Assembly: GCA_900555105.1 (NCBI GenBank)
Contig: USJP01000002.1
Coordinates: 1-19,713 of the forward strand
Direction of reading: 5' to 3'
Origin: an uncultured Coriobacteriaceae bacterium
GTDB taxonomy: Bacteria; Actinomycetota; Coriobacteriia; Coriobacteriales; UMGS124
Length of the DNA stretch: 19,713 bases
Shown here: positions 1 through 6,174 of the stretch, piece by piece
Position numbering within the stretch: the stretch's first letter is position 1
How the letters are laid out: every line of letters starts with the position of its first letter
Program-made: the position numbers and the translations under genes
The notes under the pieces: model-generated
Databases searched by the model: none
Seen by the model: the letters and a program-made list of their open reading frames with translations, nothing else
Told to the model about the DNA's origin: nothing

Positions 1-567
1 GGCATACGTCCCGTGCGCTTCATCCTCACGGGCCTCGGCGTGAACGGCGGCATCTTGGCAATCATCACTTATTTTCAGCTCGCCATGAGCAAGGGCAGCT
101 ACAACCAGGTGCTTACCTGGACAAACGGCAGCCTGTGGGGAAGCAGCTGGGCCTATATCGCGCTTGTTGCCCCTTTGATTGCGGCAGTCGTCGCGATTGT
201 GCTGGCCAAGGCGCCCACGCTTGACGCGCTTGCCTTGGGCGATGAGCTCGCGTACGGCATCGGCGTGAACGTGTCGCGCCAACGTGCGGTGTTCGTGGTG
301 CTGGCGGCCTTGCTGGCGGCTTTCGCCACCGCGGTTGCGGGCAGCATTGCGTTTCTCGGCTTGCTGGGACCCCAGATTGCGCGTCGACTCGTCGGGCCCC
401 GCGCACGTGCCATGCTCCCGATGGCTGCTGTTGTCTCATCGGTCATCCTCGTTGCGGCCGATACGGTGGCGCGCAATGCGTTCTCGCCCATCGAGATTCC
501 CGTGGGCGTGGTCGTTGCGGTAATCGGCGTGCCGTATTTCGTCTATCTTATGATTAAGGAGACGTAG
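1..567 (+). CDS. FecCD-family ABC importer permease, 5' truncated by window edge
   Basis: Membrane permease of a metal-chelate ABC importer (iron-siderophore, haem or cobalamin type). The frame is open from the first base, and the first residues seen (GIRPVRFILTGLGVN) match the interior of FecCD proteins, so the gene begins upstream; the GTG at 13 is not the real start. About 188 C-terminal residues are present, against roughly 330 for the family. Several hydrophobic helices are visible. The segment SIAFLGLLGPQIARRLVG, around residues 113-130 of the visible part, is the conserved loop that contacts the ATPase. The stop is TAG. The ATPase gene starts 2 bp later and its ribosome binding site (AAGGAG) lies inside the end of this gene, so the two are co-transcribed and probably translationally coupled. 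The substrate is not determined. Confidence 0.93.
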   Translation, partial: GIRPVRFILTGLGVNGGILAIITYFQLAMSKGSYNQVLTWTNGSLWGSSWAYIALVAPLIAAVVAIVLAKAPTLDALALGDELAYGIGVNVSRQRAVFVVLAALLAAFATAVAGSIAFLGLLGPQIARRLVGPRARAMLPMAAVVSSVILVAADTVARNAFSPIEIPVGVVVAVIGVPYFVYLMIKET

Positions 568-569
568 CC

Positions 570-1397
570 ATGCCGTGTGCAATCGAGCTTCGCGGGGTGC
601 AGATGGCCTATGACGACACGGTCGTCGTGCCTGACGCGAACCTTTCAATCGCCGCTGGCAAGGTCACCATGCTCATCGGCCCCAACGGCTGCGGCAAGTC
701 AACGACCCTCAAGGCCATCGCGCGGATCAACCCCCTGCGTAAGGGTGAGGTGCTCCTGCATGGCGAGAGTGTCGCGGGCATGTCCCAGCGTGCGCTGGCC
801 CGCAAACTTGCCGTGCTGCCGCAGTCGCCCGCGGTGCCTGAGGGCATCAACGTGCGCGACCTGGTGGCATACGGGCGGTTCCCCTATCGCAAGCCCCTGG
901 GTGGTCTTTCCAGAGAAGACCACGAGGTCATCGATTGGGCTATGTCTCGCACGGGCGTGGAGGCCCTGGCTGACCGCCGGGTTGACGAGCTGTCGGGCGG
1001 ACAGCGCCAGCGCGTGTGGATAGCGCTTACGCTTGCTCAGAAGGCCGATGTCATGCTGTTTGACGAGCCGACCACCTACCTGGACATCTCACATCAGATT
1101 GAGGTCCTTGAGCTGCTGCGACGCCTCAACCGCGAGGAAGGGGCGACCATTGGGGTGGTGATTCACGAGCTCAACCTCGCCGCCAAGTACGCCGACCACA
1201 TCGTGGGCATGCGCGCGGGCAAGGTGATGTTCGAAGGCGCGCCGTGCGACGTGTTCAATGAGGTAAATCTGCGAGCCCTCTATGACATCGAGCCTGAGAT
1301 TTTGCGCGACCCCGCCCGCGGCTATCCCGTGTGCATCGATTATGCGCGCGTCGGAACGCGTGCAGACGATGAGACGGAATTAGCAGCATGCGATTAA
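570..1397 (+). CDS. ABC importer ATP-binding protein (FepC/FecE type)
   Basis: Cytoplasmic ATPase that powers the permease encoded just upstream. It has 275 residues, the usual size for FepC/FecE proteins. Visible motifs are Walker A GPNGCGKST at residues 37-45, the Q-loop region near LPQSP, the ABC signature LSGGQ at 141-145, Walker B VMLFDEP with D165 and E166, and the switch histidine H199 in VIHELN. The family is clear; iron-siderophore uptake is the most likely role, but haem and cobalamin are also possible. The start is ATG, with AAGGAG nine bases before it in the end of the permease gene. A strong GC-rich hairpin follows the TAA directly, so this is probably the last gene of the uptake operon. 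Confidence 0.95.
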   Translation: MPCAIELRGVQMAYDDTVVVPDANLSIAAGKVTMLIGPNGCGKSTTLKAIARINPLRKGEVLLHGESVAGMSQRALARKLAVLPQSPAVPEGINVRDLVAYGRFPYRKPLGGLSREDHEVIDWAMSRTGVEALADRRVDELSGGQRQRVWIALTLAQKADVMLFDEPTTYLDISHQIEVLELLRRLNREEGATIGVVIHELNLAAKYADHIVGMRAGKVMFEGAPCDVFNEVNLRALYDIEPEILRDPARGYPVCIDYARVGTRADDETELAACD

Positions 1398-1447
1398 GGC
1401 GAAGGGGTGAGGGTGCAGTGTGCAGTGGGCATCCTCGCCCCGTCGCC
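1398..1447 (+). terminator. Hairpin after the ABC importer operon
   Basis: Arms at 1398-1416 and 1429-1447 pair over 18 of 19 positions, two of them as G-U wobbles, around a 12-base loop. The hairpin begins at the base after the ATPase stop codon. It has no T-run after it, so it is a weak intrinsic terminator or a 3'-end stabilising hairpin. It also separates this operon from the convergent methyltransferase gene. Confidence 0.55.
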
Positions 1448-1492
1448 GGTTATCGGCCGCCGGGCTAGTGTTGTGCGGTGTCCATTGGTAAA

Positions 1493-1927
1493 TTATTGTT
1501 GTTGAGAACCTTCAGCCTCAAGACGTCTGGCGATTTCCTGGCCTATCGCATGGGGAATGCCCACCACGAGGGCGTTGCCCATGCAGAAGGCGCGGCGTGC
1601 GTCGCTCATGCCGTCGGCTGTCCAACCCTTGGGGAAGCCCTGAAGCTGGTCAAGCTCATCGGGCACCAAGCGACGGTAGCGTCCGTCAATTTTAACGACG
1701 TGTTTGAAGCGTGACGCTCCCTTGCCGCCTTCGCCAGTCAGGATAGTGCGCGATGGCTTGTCGAGCGAATCCGGGAATGCCATCGAGCCCTCTGAATAAT
1801 GGTAGGCAAAGCCGGTCGCCTTGTTTACGCGCTCCTCGCTCTTTGAACCCTTGAGATACTCCCATTTGGGGAGCGCATCTTCGTCCACATAGTAAGCTGC
1901 AGGTACTTCGGACTCATTTACCAGCAC
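1493..1927 (-). CDS. Cytosine-C5 DNA methyltransferase, C-terminal part (motifs IX-X)
   Basis: The C-terminal portion of a DNA (cytosine-5) methyltransferase, in a different frame from the N-terminal portion just upstream. The 144 residues carry part of the target recognition region, motif IX (RRLVPDELDQLQGFP) and motif X (FCMGNALVVGIPHAIGQEIARR region), which folds back on the SAM-binding core. The first possible start is a GTG at 1927 that overlaps the end of the upstream frame by 10 bases; no good ribosome binding site is seen. The homologous reading extends further upstream (ENYTGRPGKLADVLVN), to about position 1963, so this was once one gene. It is either a frameshift (one base missing near the AAAA at 1959-1962 on the coding strand), a sequencing error, or a split enzyme. 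Confidence 0.85.
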   Translation of the reverse strand: MLVNESEVPAAYYVDEDALPKWEYLKGSKSEERVNKATGFAYHYSEGSMAFPDSLDKPSRTILTGEGGKGASRFKHVVKIDGRYRRLVPDELDQLQGFPKGWTADGMSDARRAFCMGNALVVGIPHAIGQEIARRLEAEGSQQQ

Positions 1928-2772
1928 GTCGGCGAGTTTGCCAGGGCGCCCCGTGTAGTTTTCGACGTCAGAACCTTATTGGCTTGCATGGCTCCGCAGT
2001 CGCCAAACGGGGAGGCCGCCTTGCCTTTGTTGAAGCAGCTGGATGCCTCGTAAGGGTCTACGGGAATCGAGACTTCGCTTATCGAGATGGGCTTGTTAAT
2101 GGGGAAGGCCGACGAGATGACGCCACCTGCCAGTCGGTCTTTCAGGTCCCAACGCTCCGAGGCCTGCTCAGCATAGATATAGATACGCTTGCGACGCTGC
2201 GGGAATCCATAAGCACCGCTGTTTATCACGCGCCACTCGACCGAATAGCCAAGCTGGGCCAGGCAGGACAGAATGATGGCGAAGTCGCGGCCGCGCTGAC
2301 TGGCCGGGCTCTTAAGCAGGCGGTCGACGTTTTCGAGTAGAACATAGCGCGGCTTGTTCTTAAGCTTGAGGAAGCGGTAGATGTCCCACCATAGGACGCC
2401 CTTTTTGCCTTCAATGCCACCCGCCATCGACAACGGCTTTGCGACCGAGTAGTCCTGGCAGGGGAAACCGCCCACGACCATATCGACATCGGGGATGCTG
2501 ATAGTGCCGGTCTCGAATGAGTCCAACACTTTGTTGATATCCTCGTTAACGACGGAGTTCTGGCCAAAGTGTGACTTGTAGCACCGTGCGGCGAACTGCT
2601 TTGAGTCAGTTCCTGGGGGTTCCCACTGATTGGCCCAAACGGTTTGAAACGGACCTGCTGCCGGCAGGTCGAATTCGGGGTGCGCGGAATCCCTGAACCC
2701 TTCGAGGCCCAGACGAAAGCCGCCGACGCCCGCGAAGAGCTCGGCGACCCTAATGGTCTTTTGTGACGACAC
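1918..2772 (-). CDS. Cytosine-C5 DNA methyltransferase, N-terminal part (motifs I-VIII)
   Basis: Catalytic part of a DNA (cytosine-5) methyltransferase that would protect the host from the neighbouring endonuclease. Motif I (AELFAGVGGFRLGL, SAM binding) is at residues 9-22. Motif IV (GGFPCQDYS) holds the catalytic Pro-Cys. Motif VI (ENVDRLL) holds the catalytic Glu, and motif VIII (GFPQRRKRIYIYA) is present. After roughly residue 270 the frame leaves the family pattern and stops with ANSPTCW. The start is GTG at 2772, with GGAG five bases before it. Joined to the C-terminal frame it would be about 425 residues, a normal length (M.Sau3AI is about 412). It lies 87 bp downstream of the endonuclease on the same strand. 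Specificity for GATC is inferred from the neighbour only. Confidence 0.92.
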   Translation of the reverse strand: MSSQKTIRVAELFAGVGGFRLGLEGFRDSAHPEFDLPAAGPFQTVWANQWEPPGTDSKQFAARCYKSHFGQNSVVNEDINKVLDSFETGTISIPDVDMVVGGFPCQDYSVAKPLSMAGGIEGKKGVLWWDIYRFLKLKNKPRYVLLENVDRLLKSPASQRGRDFAIILSCLAQLGYSVEWRVINSGAYGFPQRRKRIYIYAEQASERWDLKDRLAGGVISSAFPINKPISISEVSIPVDPYEASSCFNKGKAASPFGDCGAMQANKVLTSKTTRGALANSPTCW

Positions 2773-2859
2773 GTTTCTCCAATCGCTGTCTGTGTCGTAA
2801 ATCTATTGGGCGCTAATAATAGGGGATGATCCGGACAAGATCAAGCGCTACGCCCTGTG

Positions 2860-4194
2860 TCATCTCGACTCCAACGTTTTTGCTATTTCCTCCTGAAGGT
2901 ATGCTTGGTTAAGCCAGAAGCACTTTTTGACTGTTGGATTGCCGTGGGGCTGGGGAATGACGTCGCTGGCATCGCGGGCGTGCGGTCGCACGTGGCAGCA
3001 GCGATTCTCGCTCGAGCGAACAGAGATTTCAGCGTGTCCGGCTTTCACATTTGCCTGCATTTGGTCGTAGCAGCGTCTTGCCTCGGGGTAATCGGATTCG
3101 GGCATCTGCCAGAAGCACACATCCCAAAGGCGATACACGCCGCTGTCGTCTTCGCGGAACAAGACAAACAAGTACTTTTGTTGAAGCTGCTCGTAAAACT
3201 CCGAATCCTCGAAATCGCAAGCTTCGAGGGTATAGTAGTCAAACATTGGGAACGAGAGGGCTTCCTTGGGTTTCCCATTTGCACGCAGGCGCATCGTCTT
3301 GGGCTTGATGCCCGCCTTTTCGAACTCTTCGATGCGGGCATCCTCACTGACGCCAAGAATGTTTCTTGTTATGCGCGCGCACAGGTTCTTGGATTTCGTA
3401 AGCTCAAACATGTCCGAAAGCTCTGCCTCGGATAGTCCAAAAAACCTGGAGAAGCGGGAGCGGACCAGATCGAGAAGTGCGAGATTCCTTTCGCTTTCAT
3501 CGCGTTCGATGGACTCGGTCCTGGCGAACAGGTGACCTTCCACTGCGGTCATGTACGCTGCCTTGAAGGCCCAGGCGCGAGGTTTGGCGGGTTCATCGGA
3601 ATACGGTTGATGCCTACGTATTGTTGAGTTTGCCGCTTTCGTGCATGCCTCAAGGTACATGGTGTCAGAGCCTGAGATTTCATGCGCTCGACCAAGGCGA
3701 ACCTTGCCAACGACTGTTTCCCAGTCTTGTTTGATCTGTACGAGGTCCTGTTCAGGTATCTTCCACTCTTCAACCAGTTGAACGGTGTAGTCGAGTGGGT
3801 CTTTGTCCTGCTCCCATAGGTATGAGATGAGAAGGATATCTGAGGCTTTCTTGAGAAAGTGGCTGTGCTCGAAGTCCTCGTTGACGACCTCGTCGAAATC
3901 AATCATAGAGATGACGAGACGCTCTTTGGCGACAAGCCCACCCTTGGCTTTCTTCATGGGTGTTACTTTGAGTTCCAGGCCGACTTCGGCAAAGTCGGGG
4001 GCCGAATCGCTGTTTGGTTGGTACTTGAAGTAGTGCTCTTCAATGGCGTTGCCGTAAGAGCCGCGTCGTGTCTGAGGGGATTCGATGCGGCCCATATCGG
4101 TTGTCTGCCTCAGGGATTTGCCGACAAGGCGCTTGGCATACGTGACAATTGAGGTCTTGTCAGTCGGGTCGTAGGGCAAATTGGTCTCAGCCAT
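2860..4194 (-). CDS. Type II restriction endonuclease, Sau3AI/MutH family
   Basis: Likely cuts unmodified DNA at GATC, by family relation to Sau3AI. The protein has 444 residues, close to Sau3AI (about 489), which has a catalytic MutH-like domain followed by a non-catalytic one. The catalytic set is visible: E53 in AIEEHYF, D67 in PDF, E74 and K76 in LELK. Their spacing equals E56, D70, E77 and K79 of MutH. The C-terminal half holds the HVRPHARDA and CFWLN segments that I associate with this family. I chose the ATG at 4194 because AAGGAGG lies seven bases before it; a longer frame from 4257 lacks such support. The gene precedes the methyltransferase and is less GC-rich than the flanking genes, which suggests horizontal acquisition. 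The open frame looks intact although its partner is split. Confidence 0.9.
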   Translation of the reverse strand: MAETNLPYDPTDKTSIVTYAKRLVGKSLRQTTDMGRIESPQTRRGSYGNAIEEHYFKYQPNSDSAPDFAEVGLELKVTPMKKAKGGLVAKERLVISMIDFDEVVNEDFEHSHFLKKASDILLISYLWEQDKDPLDYTVQLVEEWKIPEQDLVQIKQDWETVVGKVRLGRAHEISGSDTMYLEACTKAANSTIRRHQPYSDEPAKPRAWAFKAAYMTAVEGHLFARTESIERDESERNLALLDLVRSRFSRFFGLSEAELSDMFELTKSKNLCARITRNILGVSEDARIEEFEKAGIKPKTMRLRANGKPKEALSFPMFDYYTLEACDFEDSEFYEQLQQKYLFVLFREDDSGVYRLWDVCFWQMPESDYPEARRCYDQMQANVKAGHAEISVRSSENRCCHVRPHARDASDVIPQPHGNPTVKKCFWLNQAYLQEEIAKTLESR

Positions 4195-4223
4195 GGCGTG
4201 ACCTCCTTGTGGGATGTGGCTGA

Positions 4224-4245
4224 CGCGATATGAGACAGTATCGCG
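4224..4245. promoter_or_regulatory. Inverted repeat upstream of the restriction endonuclease
   Basis: Perfect 7-bp arms CGCGATA (4224-4230) and TATCGCG (4239-4245) around an 8-base spacer, 30 bases before the endonuclease ATG. The position fits an operator that controls the restriction gene, or a leader hairpin. Nothing identifies the regulator. Confidence 0.35.
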
Positions 4246-4263
4246 CAATTCGGGCATTCTCTG

Positions 4264-4352
4264 CCCAGCTGAGCGATTTTTCGTCTCGCCGAAATGTATG
4301 TTGTTGCACGAGCGAGGAGGCCGCCCAGGTCGGCCAATCGCCCTTAAACCGC
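4264..4352 (+). repeat. Intergenic repeat, copy A (short form)
   Basis: First of three copies of one repeat family in the window. A 46-base block at 4291-4336 is identical to 12266-12311, and the first 23 bases of it are also present at 8384-8406. The core reads GAAATGTATGTTGTTGCACG and is preceded by CCCAGCTGAGCG and a T-rich stretch. This copy lacks the upstream AACATACATTTC inverted repeat of copies B and C. Similarity with copy C continues into the last codons and TAA of the LuxR gene that ends at 4344, so the repeat supplies that stop codon. Confidence 0.85.
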
Positions 4353-5837
4353 CGTTTCCCCACCTTCGATCGCCGTCGCGTTGGCGTCACTGGCAACGAG
4401 GTCGATGAGTTCCTGCTGACTGTGGACGCCCAGTTTCGCATATACGTTGCGAGCGTGAAACTTGACGGTGTTGTGCTTGATGGAGAGCTTCTCCTCTACG
4501 CGTTGCGAGTTGTTACCGCGCGCGAGCAGCGCCATGACGTCGCGTTCGCGCGGTGTGAGCGCATAACGTACCGCCAGGTTTTCCACGTGCGTTTCGAGTG
4601 TGTCCACATCCCGGACAATCACCTCTGGGGCGTCGGGGGCTATGCCCTCGATGGTTTCGTCGAAGCTGAACGCACGGCGCGTGACGACAACATAGAGGAC
4701 AAACGCCACGAGCACGACGACAATAGCAATCTGTGCTGTCGTGCTGGACGCCCCTGCTCCGGCGCCTGTGGCCATTGCCAGAAGCGCCCCTAGATCTATG
4801 CCTATATAGCTTACCGCCAGCCCCCATGAGATGGTGGGGAGGGCGTCGATGACGTTGCGCTTTGCGGCAGAGCACAAGGCAAACCATGTGAGCAGCTCGA
4901 AGCAGACCGAGCCCGTTACGAGCAAGGCCGAGGCAACCGAGGAAAGTGCTTCCGTATCGGAAAGCACAGCCAGATAGCCTATGAGTACGAGGGAAAACGG
5001 CAGGAGAAACAGTGTGTCAAGGCGAGGGTGGCGTCGGGAAAAGATCACAAACGCGCATACAGCGAGCAGCCCCAACATCGAGGTCAGGTCCTGCGTCAAG
5101 GCGCTCCCGCCGTCCATGAAGCGAAATCCGTATCCGTAGGCGAAGTTGAACGCGAATATATAGAGGAACATGTGGCTGCGCATGGGGAGAAAAGATGCGG
5201 GATGCGCAACCTCTTGGTCTGCGGGATCGCCTGTTTGAGCGAGGTGCTCGAAGAACGGGCGAGTGAGGGGGAGGCAGAGTGCCAAGCTTGCGATTGTGCC
5301 CAGGGAGTCGGCCAAGCCGAGTAGGCCGACCGGGCAGAGCGGCATGACGAATCTGGAGAGGAGAATGCCCGAGCAGTTTCCTGAGGCAATTGTCAGGCAG
5401 GCATTTGCAAGGCTTAGATTGGAGCACGCCACAATCCATAACGTGCATACCCAGGCCTGTCCGATGCCTTTTGCGCAGAGTCCCAGCACAATCAGAGCCG
5501 GCGAGTGAAATGCAAGGCCTGCGGTACCTGCGGCATACCCGAGGACAACGAAGAGGACTGCTGCGGCGCTGAAGGACATCGGATGAACAAGGCGGGGCTT
5601 CTTCTTTGCGAGTGCAAGGAGACCGAGCAACGCGAGAGCGGAGGCGAGCGTGGCCCAGTCGCGAACGGCGTAGACATAGACGGAGTATGCGGTGTTCAGG
5701 TCACCGTTGAACGCCATGGTTGAGAACATCTGAAGCGCAGAGGCCGCCAGGCAGCATGCCACAACCCTGCGAGGCTGTGCTCTCGTCTCATCCGAGCAGT
5801 CACCCGCGCCGTTGCTGGCGACTTTTCCTCTGTTCAT
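4344..5837 (-). CDS. Membrane-bound LuxR-family transcriptional regulator 1
   Basis: One-component membrane regulator. About 12 hydrophobic helices fill residues 25-400 (MFS-like sensor part). They are followed by a LuxR-type helix-turn-helix at roughly 425-482 (LTPRERDVMALLARG ... NTVKFHARNVYAKLG). The total is 497 residues. I chose the ATG at 5837, preceded by GAGGGGG at a good distance, over an ATG 24 codons upstream that has no clear ribosome binding site. The architecture is common in Coriobacteriia, where such genes sit next to reductase genes. This one is divergent from the Tat flavoprotein at 6175 and probably controls it in response to a small molecule; the ligand is unknown. Its stop codon lies within intergenic repeat A. 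Confidence 0.92.
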   Translation of the reverse strand: MNRGKVASNGAGDCSDETRAQPRRVVACCLAASALQMFSTMAFNGDLNTAYSVYVYAVRDWATLASALALLGLLALAKKKPRLVHPMSFSAAAVLFVVLGYAAGTAGLAFHSPALIVLGLCAKGIGQAWVCTLWIVACSNLSLANACLTIASGNCSGILLSRFVMPLCPVGLLGLADSLGTIASLALCLPLTRPFFEHLAQTGDPADQEVAHPASFLPMRSHMFLYIFAFNFAYGYGFRFMDGGSALTQDLTSMLGLLAVCAFVIFSRRHPRLDTLFLLPFSLVLIGYLAVLSDTEALSSVASALLVTGSVCFELLTWFALCSAAKRNVIDALPTISWGLAVSYIGIDLGALLAMATGAGAGASSTTAQIAIVVVLVAFVLYVVVTRRAFSFDETIEGIAPDAPEVIVRDVDTLETHVENLAVRYALTPRERDVMALLARGNNSQRVEEKLSIKHNTVKFHARNVYAKLGVHSQQELIDLVASDANATAIEGGETAV

Positions 5838-5864
5838 CCCGTCCCCCTCTATTGCTCGAGACCT

Positions 5865-5951
5865 CCGGCAATTCTCATATGCCTTGCCGGAGAACTCCAC
5901 CCAATGCATGCATAGTATGCCTGTGTCTCGCTGTTTTTGTTGCCTGGCAAC
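5865..5951. promoter_or_regulatory. Cluster of TTGCC/GGCAA dyads in the divergent promoter region
   Basis: Within the 337-bp gap between the regulator and the flavoprotein, an inverted repeat pairs CCGGCAA (5865-5871) with TTGCCGG (5884-5890). A perfect 13-base dyad, GTTGCCTGGCAAC, lies at 5939-5951. All four half-sites share TTGCC/GGCAA, which is what one expects of operator sites for a dimeric regulator such as the adjacent LuxR protein. No convincing -35/-10 pair could be assigned. Confidence 0.4.
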
Positions 5952-6006
5952 CCTGGGTTATCAGCTCGCAAATACAGAAATCGCACCCCATTTTCCTGTT
6001 TTTTGT

Positions 6007-6066
6007 CCCCACCCTGTCGGGGTGGGGGGCCGATTAGTGACCCGATGTGGTGTCCCGCACCGCGGG
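6007..6066. other. Two GC-rich hairpins in the leader of the flavoprotein gene
   Basis: CCCCACCC (6007-6014) pairs with GGGTGGGG (6020-6027), and CCCGC (6054-6058) pairs with GCGGG (6062-6066). They lie 110-170 bases before the flavoprotein start. The T-rich stretch comes before the first hairpin rather than after it, so it is not an intrinsic terminator for the plus strand. It may be a leader structure or incidental. Confidence 0.3.
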
Positions 6067-6174
6067 GGTGGAGCCATTTGCTCGCCATGGGCCTACATTT
6101 CCGTATTGTCCACAGGAGGGGCGCCGATTCAGATATGTTCGTGCAATTGCACCCCCTGAGAGAGGAGATAGAGT

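Noticed and set aside
1955..1970. Programmed -1 ribosomal frameshift in the methyltransferase
   Set aside because: The site reads TCG AAA ACT, which is not a proper X XXY YYZ slippery heptamer, and no strong downstream stem was noticed. A one-base deletion or a split enzyme fits better.
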